A DNA stretch of 64,000 nt from Platanthera guangdongensis (Eukaryota; Streptophyta; Magnoliopsida; Asparagales; Orchidaceae). Under the pieces are notes generated by a model that did not search any database, was not told where the DNA came from, and worked only from the letters and a program-made list of their open reading frames with translations. Made by a program: the position numbers and the translations under genes. Shown piece by piece: positions 1 to 9,838 of this stretch; position 1 is the stretch's first letter; each line of letters begins with the position of its first letter. Location of the stretch: assembly GCA_039583875.1 (NCBI GenBank), contig CM077153.1, positions 68,642,482 through 68,706,481 of the forward strand, written 5' to 3'.

Positions 1-2
1 AG

Positions 3-536
3 AAGAACAAGTATCTGATTCCATATATTAATGAATTATTTGATCAGCTGGTGGGTTCAACTGTATACTCGAAGCTATAATTAAAGTCCGGCTACTACCA
101 ATTGCAGATTAGGGAATGTGACATTCCCAAGACAGTGTTTGGTACACGTTATGGTCATTATGAGTTCACTGTAATGCTATTTGGGCTAACAAATGCGCCA
201 TCGATATTCATGGACTTGATGCATCGGACCTTTAAGGAGTACTTAGACCTATTTGTGATCATCTTTATTGACGATATATTGGTGTACTCTCAATCAGAAG
301 AAGATCATGCAAATCACTTGCGGATGGTTTTGTATACCCTGAGAAGGAATAAACTCTATGCTAAGTTCTCAAAGTGCGAGTTTTGGTTGTTGTCGGTGGC
401 TTTTATTGGCCATGTGGTTAGTGGAGAAGGTATTGTCGTGGATCTGGCAAAGATAGTTGCGATACAGAAGTGGCCTATGTTGTCTACTGTATCAGAAGTC
501 AGGAGCTTCCTTGGATATGCTGGCTACTACAAGCGC
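3..536 (+). pseudogene. Gypsy-1 pol, reverse transcriptase fragment
   Basis: Reverse transcriptase of a Ty3/gypsy element, which copies element RNA to DNA in virus-like particles. The frame enters at base 3 with residues matching the fingers-palm region (PYINELFDQL, then GYYQLQIRE). It continues through [14 protein letters not shown] and the catalytic box FIDDILVYS at about 270-300, and stops being readable at GYYKR. One in-frame TAA lies near base 77. The next codons of the same protein (beginning FIKN) are found at 2121, beyond a 1.6-kb insertion flanked by AGCGC on both sides. The fragment is non-functional. Confidence 0.88.
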
Positions 537-2115
537 TGTTGAATTTTCTCAAAGTGGTCAACGAGATAGTCTGACGCCAAATTAATATTCTCAGAGCTAT
601 CAAGATCACACCTTGATCAAGAGGAAACCAGGAAAGTAAGCTCAAACACCAAATGCAAGTAGAAGGAACAAGCAGATCATATATTTATTTACTTCTTTAC
701 AAGGCAAGGTATACATGGCAAGACATGATTTCGCCAGTACATAAGGAAAAATAAAAAGAATCAAAACAATTCGAGCGGACATAACTGGAGACCCCCAAGA
801 CCGCCCAGTCCGCCAAAGTTGTCGAGCCCACCAAGACCGCCCAGTCCGCCAAAGTCGTCGAGCCCGCCCAAACTGCAGCTGCTAGAAGACGAATAGAACA
901 CGGAGATCTCCGAGACCGCGAGGTCGCGCGGACATGTCGTTATTCGCTGACTGCTGCCGAACAGAGGAACAGACTGCCTACCCGCCCGAGTCCGGCAGAC
1001 AAGTTATTGAACTTGGAAAAACTGAAGCAGAGAAAACTGACAAGCCGCAAAAGCGACCTGCTGAGATGGCTGATTATAATTGCAAACTTCACTGAACCTG
1101 CCCGAAGTCAAAGCCAAACTCCTGGCTCCACAGTGCTTGCCGCGCAACCTGCAAACAGCAATCAGTTATCTCTTCTCAACCCGCGCGGACAGGAAAACCC
1201 AGACCGCAACAATTAACCAAGACTCAACTTACTGTTCACTCAATTACTATAGACGTGTCGGGGGGGTATATTTATAGGAAGGGTGAGAAGTGTGGTCACC
1301 GCCCTAATGAATAGAGCCACCGCCCAAGTTCGCGGCTAACACATCCCAGTCCCCAAGGACTTTGCCAGACTTCAAACAACCCCCCAGGTGCCAGGTCAAA
1401 AACAGACCGCCATCATGCGGACACTACGCCAGTCCGCACTGCACGCAAGCACAGTGCCAGTCCGTCATTCAACACAGCATGTGGACACAGCCACAACCCA
1501 TGTTGCATCAGTAAGCACATTATATGCGGACAAGGTGGAAGTCCGCACAGCTCGACAACAATGCCACAGTCTGCCACGAGTCCACGACCAATAGGCAGTC
1601 CACCCGGTCAGCAGCGGACTCTGCGGACATAGCGAACACCATAGACATATCATAGAAAATGACCAAGTCCAGCAGCCCATCAAGCAACTGGCTCGAGCAT
1701 GGCGGACACAAAATAACCAGACCGCCAACATCAGGACAGTCCGCCACAACGAATGTGGCTAACACCCACTGAATCACCGGAGAGCTCGGCAAGTATCAAA
1801 GCAGATCTCCAAAAACAGTCCGCTAAGGCGGACACCGCGGTCTCAACCAAGTCTGCTACAACTCCCGCGGATAACCACCAATCTGCCTGGTTTCCACAAG
1901 AACCGGCTTAACTACAGAACCGCAGGTCGAGTAGAGCACCGCCACCAGACCGCCAAAGACAGGTTGTACAGGCCAGTCCATAAGAACAGCCAATCCACCA
2001 AGTCCAACAGGAAGGACACCCAGGCCGCAACATTATTCCGCCCAGGCCGCGGACTCGGACCACTCAGACCGCCCGGCCTGCTCCATCACCCACTTTCACT
2101 TCATAAATTTCAACA
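537..2115 (-). mobile_element. Solo LTR inserted in Gypsy-1 RT
   Basis: A 1579-bp block with inverted ends TGTTGAATTT and AAATTTCAACA, flanked by a perfect 5-bp duplication AGCGC (532-536 and 2116-2120). Removing block plus one duplication restores the pol frame from GYYKR to FIKN. It has no coding potential. A TATAAATA box reads on the minus strand near 1268-1275, so the LTR is probably minus-oriented. The block is GC-rich and holds about 17 copies of GCGGAC or its complement GTCCGC. The family is not identified. The lack of internal sequence indicates LTR-LTR recombination. Confidence 0.85.
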
Positions 2116-2120
2116 AGCGC

Positions 2121-2654
2121 TTCATAAAGAACTTTTTGCGGATTGCCTTACCTCTCACCACACTGACGAGAAAAGATCAGAAGTTCATTTGGATGATTGA
2201 GTGTGCACGAGCTTTTGAGGAGTTAAAGAGTCGTTTGACCATGGCGCCTATCTTGAGTTCTCCATGTGGTACGGACGGCTATGAGATTTATAGTGATGCT
2301 TCAGGGAGTAGCTTAGGCTGTGTTCTTCTTCAGTTCGAAAAGGTTATTGCTTATGGCTCATGCTAGTTGAAAGTTCACGAGCTAAACTTTCCAGTCCACG
2401 ACTTGGAGTTGGCAGCTGTGAATTTTGTACTTAAGCTGTGGTGCCACTACTTAGATGGCGTGAAAGTAGATATCTTCACGGACCATAAGAGTCTTAAGTA
2501 CTTAATAGATCATAAAGATCTGAACATGCGACAACGAAGGTGGATGGAGTTCCTCAGGGACTACACTTTCCAGATACATTATACACCCACGAATGGAAAT
2601 GTGGTCGCAGATGCCTTGAGTCGTAGGACTCCATTAAGAGCAAGTTGGCTGTAG
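2121..2654 (+). pseudogene. Gypsy-1 pol, RT thumb and RNase H
   Basis: Continuation of the same pol frame after the solo LTR. It begins with the RT connection (IALPLTTLTRKDQKFIW) and proceeds through the RNase H domain: YSDASGSSLGCVL, the DLELAAV helix, [10 protein letters not shown] and the closing [10 protein letters not shown]. An in-frame TAG at 2364-2366 sits where the family has glutamine ([11 protein letters not shown] context), so a single C-to-T change explains it. The catalytic acidic residues are otherwise visible. The segment is non-functional because of the stops and the upstream insertion. Confidence 0.86.
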
Positions 2655-4100
2655 ATGCATGACGAGCATCTGATCCAGGAGTTGGATGCCTTAGATATTT
2701 CTTGTGTTGACAAGAATACCACTGCAAATGCGTGTTTGAACTAGATGGAGGTACAGTATGACCTCACGGACAGGGTTCGACAAGTAATAAAACTCGATGA
2801 AAGTATGAAGCGCTATGCAGCGGATGGGTCAAATTCCCAATTCTCCTTAAATGACAGTCTTTTGAGAAAGGACGGTCGTTTGTGCGTCCCAAATGTGGGT
2901 AAGTTGCGGGAGGAGTTGATGTATGAGGCATATTTTACTAAATACTCAATCCACCCAGGGAGCACAAAGATGTACAAGGACATGAAAAAGATGTTCTGGT
3001 GGCCGGGTTTAAAGAAGGACATAGCTCTTTACGTGGCAAAGTGCCAAACTTGTGGCTTGCTAAAGCTAACTGACAGAAGGCTGGAGGTTTCCTTAAGTAG
3101 TTGTCAATTCTTGTATGGAAGTTCGATGATATCTCTATGGACTTTGTTCATGGGTTATCGAGATCACAGAGCGAGAACGATGCCGCGTGGGTGATCATTG
3201 GCCGATTGATAAAGGTATCGCACTTCATACCGAACAAGAAGGATAATTCAGTTGAAAAACTGGCTTAAGTTTTATGTTGACAACATAGTACATTTGCACG
3301 GTATGCCCCGTAGCATCGTTAGTGACCGAGATGGGTGCTTTACTTTGAATGATTGGAGGCTAATCCACCAGTTGTTGGGTACTCAACTGAAGTTCAGTAC
3401 AGCCTTTCATCCGCAAACAGATGGTCAGACCGAGAGGACCAATATGATAATGGAGGATATGCTCTGGATGTGCGCCTTGGATTTCGGGAAGAGGTGGGAG
3501 GACCATCTCTATATGATCGAGTTTGCCTATAATAATAGCTATCAAGCTAGCATTCAAATAGCACCCTTTGAAGCATTATACGGTAGAAAGTGTCGTACTC
3601 CTTTAGCATGGGCGGAAACAGGCGAATCGAAGTTGTATAAGCGTAAAGAAGTCGAAGATGCGAATTTGACTATACGCATTCTACGAGAGCAGTTATTGGT
3701 AGCCCAGGATAGGTAGACAAAGTACTACAATGCCAAGCACCGAAACGTGGAATTTGTGGTGGGCGATTGGGTATTTCTGAAGATAAATCCATTCAAAGGC
3801 GTGACCAGGATTCGGCGCTTGAAAAAGTTGAGTCTGAGGTATCTTGGCCTGTTTGATGTGGTTGAGCGGATTGGAGAAGATGCCTATCGATTAGCTATTT
3901 CGACGGAGCTAAGTGGTTTGCACAATGCGTTTCACATATCGGTGCTGTGGAAAGCATTGAAAGATCTGACGCAAGTGGTGGCTGATGATCAGGTACCTGT
4001 CAATGGTGGATTGACAACGAAGGTTAGGCCCATTCGGATCAAGGATACGGAGGTCAGGCAGCTACAAAACAAGACAATTTGGATAGTCAAAGCCTATTGA
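2655..4100 (+). pseudogene. Gypsy-1 pol, integrase and degraded chromodomain tail
   Basis: Integrase of a Ty3/gypsy element. The HHCC zinc-binding region is at about 2930-3060 ([21 protein letters not shown]). The catalytic core has ISDRD-like SIVSDRDG at about 3320 and QTDGQTERTN at about 3415. The first catalytic aspartate lies in a poor stretch at 3100-3250, where an indel pair or stops break the reading. The C-terminal part has VGDWVFLK, ERIGEDAYRL and HNAFHISVL, then a truncated chromodomain-like end (RIKDTEVRQL) closed by an early stop. In-frame stops also occur near 2652, 2742 and 3714. Confidence 0.85.
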
Positions 4101-4245
4101 GACAATTGTGGCCATGAAGAATTGACATGAGAGTGTGAGCAAACCATGCGAGATGAATTTACTGAGTTATTTTTGTAAAGTAGAGTGGTAATAGTTTTGT
4201 ACTGTTTTTCCTACAGATGAATTAAATTTCGGGACAAAATTTCTA

Positions 4246-4259
4246 TAAGAAGGGGAGGA
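4246..4259 (+). promoter_or_regulatory. Gypsy-1 polypurine tract
   Basis: A purine run AGAAGGGGAGGA immediately upstream of the LTR start. In this family it primes plus-strand DNA synthesis. It fixes the LTR boundary at 4260. Confidence 0.75.
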
Positions 4260-5999
4260 TGGTAACACCCCAAAAACTGTAAAACAGAACTTAAAGGTGG
4301 TTATCGCCAGGCGACAGTGGGTATTGCTGGCGATAGCACTCAATGCACTTGATGCTTTCAACGAAGCGTTGAGTCGACTATCACGTGGAGATAGTGGGTT
4401 TCGTTGGCGATAGCACTCAATGCACTTGATGCTCTCAACGCACTCAATGCTCTCAACGCACTCAATGCTCTCAACGCACTCGATGCTTTCAATGAATTGA
4501 CGAGTAAGCTATCGGAGTGGCGATAGTGGGTATCGCATGGTGATATCATCATGTGGCGCCAAGACACGTGTCGGATGGCCGGTAAGCAGTCGATGAGCGG
4601 TGGTTGACTGGGTTCAAAGCAGGCATCGACGATATCGCCCAGGCGAAAGAGGATATTGACAGGTGATAGCGATAAATTTGAATGGTCAGCTAAAATTGTA
4701 GCCATTCATTCCTATTAAAGAGAGGATCCTGTGGTTGGGATAAATCTCGAGGTCACTTAAGTAGAGGAATGAAGAAAAGAGAAGTCATTTCTCTTCTCTC
4801 ACTCTCTCTCCTCCTTTTCATCAAGTTCTTAAAAGAAAGAGATAAGGAAGAAGAGGGCTGAAGGTTGAAGCTTTGCAAGCTTAGTGAAGGAAATCCCGTG
4901 GTCGGGATCAAGAACCGAAGCAAGATCCGTCGAGAGGAAAGAGAGGCGCTCCTTTCTAGCCGGATAGAAAGCTTGTTCATGGCTCCAAAATGAACTATGA
5001 GGGTAACGATCTTCCTTCTTGGACAAGTGAAGTCTTTCTTTTTGCATATGCACAAAATCCCCCACCAAAAGGTGGAAAAGTGAAGGGAATTCTGATGGGT
5101 TGTTACGTGATATCTCTGTTAGTTTTGCATATAGAATCCAGAAATCGCAGTATGGCATAGACATGCTGTGTGAAGCCCATCCGGACTGGTTGGTCTAGAT
5201 TGGTGATGTTTTAATTTGCGTGCCAGAGAAGACTCCAAGTATAAATGGGTAGCTTATTGAGTCTGAAGAGTTGTGCCTGTGAAATTAATAAAAGGAATTA
5301 CTGGGGATGCGCTCCAGGAAAATACCTAGAAAACTCCACGGTTTTTGGGATAAATGTGGATATCTTCGGACAGCAGTGAGTCTCGCTGGCGATAGCTCTG
5401 TGTGAGCTATACTTTATGGAAGTTCAGTGTTTTGGTACTATAGGATGCTGCAGTTGTGTTTTGGAAGGATATTCCAGTTATGACTGAGTCTGGAGACAGA
5501 AGAAGTGTTCTGTTGTTAACATTGGGCAATAGTGGTTATCGTTGGCGATAGCTCCCAGAATGTATTGTGCTTGCGAAGCCTGTCTCGAGGAAACCGTGTG
5601 GCTAGCAGGTGAGCTGTGAGACTAGGTACCCAGCTTTGATGGTCATGAGAGACATTGAATAAAACATTAGTTGTGGTTTGAATTATAGGCAAGGGGAAGC
5701 GGACCCGCGTCATGTAGATTAGCCATAAAGGTTCCGACTTTCGGTGATGACATGACATTTTGAATAATGGGCTCTGGATGAACTATACCCGTATTATGTA
5801 GTTCGGACCAAGATCGCTTAAATTAACTGGCTTTCATCGTTGGCATAATGAGAGTCTTAGTCCCCATGCCGGAAAGACTAGAATGCTTAAGTATACCATC
5901 AAGTATGGGACTATGGATGGTGGTGGGACCCGGGAAGTCCGGTACACAGATAATATGCCCTGAGTGCACGGAACGTTTTGCATTTGATGCAGACGTTTG
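4260..5999 (+). repeat. Gypsy-1 3' LTR, left portion
   Basis: The LTR starts TGGTAACACCCC, probably TGTAACACC plus one inserted G, as the far end reads GGTGTTACA. It is cut at 5999 by Copia-1 and resumes at 55077. The U3-like part carries repeated GGCGATAG/CTATCGCC words (around 4300-4540, 4640, 5385, 5540) and an 18-bp tandem repeat. The stretch 4970-5210 is clearly related to 56830-57050 of the Gypsy-3 LTR. No gene lies here. Confidence 0.82.
4423..4494 (+). repeat. 18-bp tandem repeat, four units, in Gypsy-1 LTR
   Basis: Four contiguous units of CACTCAATGCTCTCAACG. The middle two are identical and the outer two have one to three changes. The repeat lies in the U3 part of the LTR next to GGCGATAG words. 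Confidence 0.9.
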
Positions 6000-6209
6000 T
6001 GTTAGAACACTACTTGTGATTTGGGCTAGGTTCACTATTAGGATTGATGACCCACCATATATAGTCTAGGGTCATTTGTTTGTTCTAGGGTTAAGGTCAA
6101 TTAATTTAAGTTAGTTCACTGAGACCTACCTTCAGAAGGCTTTAGAAGACTTCAGAGACTCAAGACTTAAGAGACACGACAATTTTGAAGATTGTAGAAA
6201 AAGGAGTTC

Positions 6210-6490
6210 GACGATAGCTGAACTCAGCTCGATGATCATCGAACTCAGATCGACAAACTTAGAGTTCCTTCTCTGAGTTGAGCTCGAGGAAAGTCTACTT
6301 CAGGTCGACGAACTATGAGCTTATCTCAGGATCTCAGCTCGACGAAGTGCCTTCTCAGCTCGACGAACTTGGAACTCAGTTTGGCAAGTGCTTTTTCTGT
6401 TCAATGATCTTGGAGCTCAGCTTGATGAAGGAGAATTATCAGCTCGACGAACCTGGAGCTTAGGTCGACGAAAACTTTCCTTAGTTCGAC
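6210..6490 (+). repeat. TCGACGAA motif cluster in Copia-1 5' LTR
   Basis: About ten words of the form (A)GCTCGACGAA or GGTCGACGAA and decayed variants (TCGATGA, TCGACAA, TTCGACGA) occur at spacings of roughly 20-40 bases. The 3' LTR shows the same cluster at 53660-53960, some words better preserved. Several variants differ by C-to-T or G-to-A at the CG. Confidence 0.85.
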
Positions 6491-7401
6491 TAACTCCATC
6501 CAGGTTCTATTATACTATCTTCTCTCAGTTTCTCAGACCCTCTAAGGCAATTCGATTTCAGATTATTTCAAATATTCAGACATTAGTACTCTGATAATTA
6601 ATTCTCATATTCTCAAGAATATAGTCTTTCCTAGCAGCATTAATTAAGGATTTTCACAAAGTTATTACTTAACATATTTATTGGGATAGTTAGGGAAATG
6701 CATTCAACCGTTCCAATTCCCAGAAAATATACAGAGGACTTCAAGGATTTGAATTTCAAAATCAGCAATTAGATATAAAAGATTTTCAGAAGTTTGTCAT
6801 GCAGAGTCTAACAGTTAGAATTTACTGAGTCAGGAAAAAGAAGAAAAGAAAATATCTGCACTCTGAGAACAAGAACAAAAGACACAGAACATCTTTTTCA
6901 TCCTCATTCTTATTCTTCAAGTTTTCTTCCAGCAACACAACATACATTCTGAGACCAATAGCTCAATCACTCAGAGATATTTACTGGAATAATAAGTGCT
7001 CATCTTGAAGGTCTACACCCTGAGCAAAGCTTCCATTCTCCTGAACTATTCTACATCTCAGGGGGAGCTTGGACAACAATAGCAATCCACTAGTCTTATC
7101 AGAAATTTGAGAAAGAGAAGACACTATCACATCTCTTTTTACCTCACTGTAAAAGGGTTTCTAACTCCCTTCAAAAGTTAATCCCTTCGTTGTTAAGTCT
7201 CCTGATCAAAAGACTTAGTTTGGTTTTTGGGCAACTGATCAAAAGCTCAAAGGGTTGCTAGATCTCCCTTGAAAATAGATCTTGTTGTGACAGGGCACAT
7301 GAGCAAAAACCTGTGGTGGCAGGGCACCTGATCAAAAACCTGTAGTGGATTCCTACCATGGTGGTAGAAGAGTGGATATACCCAAGTTTTAGGGGAACCA
7401 C

Positions 7402-7408
7402 TATAAAA
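7402..7408 (+). promoter_or_regulatory. TATA box candidate of Copia-1 LTR
   Basis: TATAAAA within GGGGAACCACTATAAAATC, about 180 bases before the LTR end. The same string stands in Copia-2 LTRs, although the two elements are otherwise diverged, and at the same distance from the LTR end. This favours it as the core LTR promoter. The start of transcription is not shown by sequence. Confidence 0.6.
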
Positions 7409-7590
7409 TCTTTATGTCATCTGGTTGCCCTATTTGTTATTTTTTGTGTTGTGATTTCTGTGTTTTATTTTTGCCCATATACATATAGATATCACTTATT
7501 TTAATCCGCTATAAAAATTAATCAAAAGATTTTTAATACTCTATTCACCCCCACTCTAGTGTTAATGTGATCTATCTCTTCTCTTTCAAT

Positions 7591-7603
7591 TGGTATCAGA
7601 GGC
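7591..7603 (+). promoter_or_regulatory. Copia-1 primer binding site (initiator tRNA-Met)
   Basis: TGGTATCAGAGGC begins two bases after the LTR end. It matches the 3' end complement of plant initiator tRNA-Met, the primer used by many plant copia elements. Confidence 0.88.
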
Positions 7604-7683
7604 AGGTTGATTGGTTGTACAGGCTAACACCTGAACTAAAAGATCTTTAATAGATCTAATTTACTCTAGTGTCTTTTTATATC

Positions 7684-9702
7684 ATGGCACAAAATAAGGA
7701 ATACTCAAGCACCAGACCTCCAGTGTGCAATCTTAACAAGTTTGCACTTTGGAAGGCAAAGATTAGACGGTAGATGAATTCTATTAATGAAGACATTTAT
7801 AATTCTATCTTGACAGGTCCCCCTACACCAACTGCAACAAGCACAAGTACAGTTCCACCACCTGAGTGGACAAATGCTCAGAAAAATTTGAAAATTGCAG
7901 ATGCCAAATCTATGAACATTTTGGCTCAAACAATGTCAGATGACATATTTCAGAAAGTTGATAAATGTTCTTCAGCCAAGGATATTTGGGATTCCTTAAT
8001 TGTTATGGTTGCTGGTTCAGTAGATGAAAGAAAGGACAGAAGGTCCCACTTGATTTCTCAATATGAGAATTTCAAGAAGGATGAATCTGAATCAGTTGCT
8101 GAAATGTGCAACAGACTCAGTCTCATTTTCAATGAGCTAAAGACTCTTGACAAGGACATCTATTTAACAGAGATCAATAACAAGATCCTTATATGCTTCC
8201 CCAGCACATGGAACTCTAGGATCTGGCCAATCAAGGAGGCTAGAATCCTAAATGAGATTTCTACTGAGTCATTGTTAGGAAAGCTCAAGTCTTATGAGCA
8301 GCTTATCAAAACCAGGGAGGCAGCTGAACAAAAGACTTCTACCTTAGGAAAGAAGGAGCAAAGCATTGCCTTCAAGGCATCTGAAGAATCAAAAGCACTA
8401 CCAGCAAGTGAATAGCTAATGAGTCTATTAGCTAAAAGATTTTATAGAATGGCTAAGAAAGACTTCAGGAGAAGGTCAACCAGAAATGAAGACAAGTCAA
8501 GGTATGCCAAGACTCTTACTAAGAAAATTATTTGTTATGGATGTAGGAAGCCAGGACACATTCTACCAGAATGTCTAGAGGCTCAAAAGAAGGACAAGAG
8601 AAAAGAGAAAGAATACAAAAGGCACTCCAGCATGCCCTCCTCCAACAAATACAAGAAGAAGAAGGCGAAAGGATTTGTGGCTGAGACTTGGAGTGACTCA
8701 GTAGAAGAAACTTCATCCAGTTCTAGTGAGGATGAAGAAGAGGCAAAAGCCAGAGAGATTTGTTTGATGGCAATCAATGCCTCTTGCAATAACTCAGAAG
8801 TTGTTATTTCAGAAGCAGAAAACTCAGAATCTGAATCAGAAGAGGACCAGGTAATAGCATATTTTGATTTTACTTCTGACCATTTTAAAACAAAATTCAA
8901 ACTTCTATGCAATGATCTAATTAAATCTGAGAAGAAAATCAAACTTCTCAGAGAAAAACAAATTGAATATGACAATCTGCTTTCTGAAAACATCAAACTG
9001 AAAGATGAATTAGACTTAGCTTCTGAACAAATCATTTCTTTAAAAACTAAATTAAATGAGGCTAAAGAATTTGAAGAATCCCTTAATGGGAGAAGCATCA
9101 AATTGATAAATATCACTAGCACAGTCAATGTCAGGCTTAATGGCAAACTGGTCTTGGGAGATTCATCAAGTCAGCCTCCTCTTCTTAAGGAAAATATTCT
9201 TTCTACCCCCATTAAATTTGTCTTTGCCAAAGGTAAAGAAAAAGTAAAAGTTAATAACAAAGAGACAGAAATTCCACAAAAAATTCAACCTAAGAAAAAG
9301 AAAAAGAAAAATTTTAATAAAAACAATATTCAGCATTTTTCATCGAACCAAGATCGACGAAATGTATATGGTTCGTCGAACTCAGATCGATGAACTATGA
9401 ACGCAGAATTTAGATATAACTATTCTTCTAACTGCGATCAACGAATTCAATACGGTTCGTCGAACCGCGATCGACGAAATTGGGGCGCAAAAAATGAATA
9501 CTTTCATTCTCTAAACGGAGTTCGACGAACTCATCCCTATTCGTCGAATGCAGATCGACGAACTTACTGCAATTCGTCGAACCCAGTTTACTATAACAGA
9601 AACTTAAATTCATTTCAGAATTTCAAGAAACCTAAAACCTTTAATAATCCTTTTACTCAATGGATAATTCCACCTAGAAGATTTCACCCCCTTAGGATAT
9701 AA
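7684..9702 (+). pseudogene. Copia-1 gag
   Basis: Capsid/nucleocapsid protein. One frame runs from ATG 7684 to the TAA at 9700-9702, with three in-frame stops: TAG 7771, TAG 8413 and TGA 9391. The N-terminal part has the copia gag core (KDIWDSL, RRSHLISQYENF, ESVAEMCNRL). A CCHC zinc knuckle CYGCRKPGHILPEC follows at about 8533-8574, then an acidic serine-rich and coiled-coil-like region. The last 120 codons contain repeated SSNxDRR units encoded by TTCGTCGAA/TCGACGAA words. The start at 7684 is chosen because it is the first ATG after the primer site and gives a normal gag N-terminus. Confidence 0.85.
9340..9590 (+). repeat. In-frame TTCGTCGAA/TCGACGAA array inside Copia-1 gag
   Basis: The LTR motif recurs in coding sequence as five to six paired words (TTCGTCGAAC followed about 10 bases later by GATCGACGAA). 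The frame turns each pair into SSNxDRR, giving a short protein repeat. Spacing is about 60-90 bases between pairs. Confidence 0.85.
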
Positions 9703-9838
9703 AGAATAACAAGAATTTTCTTACATTTCCAGTTATAAATTTGAGAAGAATCAAGGACCCAAGGTTACCTGGGTCAATAACATCTAATCTATTTTCATGC
9801 AGGTGATGGACTATCCTACCACAGAGCAATAGTGGTAC

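Larger units (their letters stand above)
6000..7588 (+). repeat. Copia-1 5' LTR
   Basis: A 1589-bp LTR from TGTTAGAAC to TCTTTCA. It pairs with 53464-55071 throughout, with scattered differences and a short insertion near 54166-54178. A cluster of TCGACGAA-type words lies at 6210-6490. The sequence CACTATAAAATC near 7400 and the TATTCACCCCC tract at 7542-7553 are shared with the LTR of Copia-2. Confidence 0.93.

Noticed and set aside
8583..9146. Minus-strand ORF of 187 codons
   Set aside because: It is opposite the Copia-1 gag frame, which has the zinc knuckle and fits the element.
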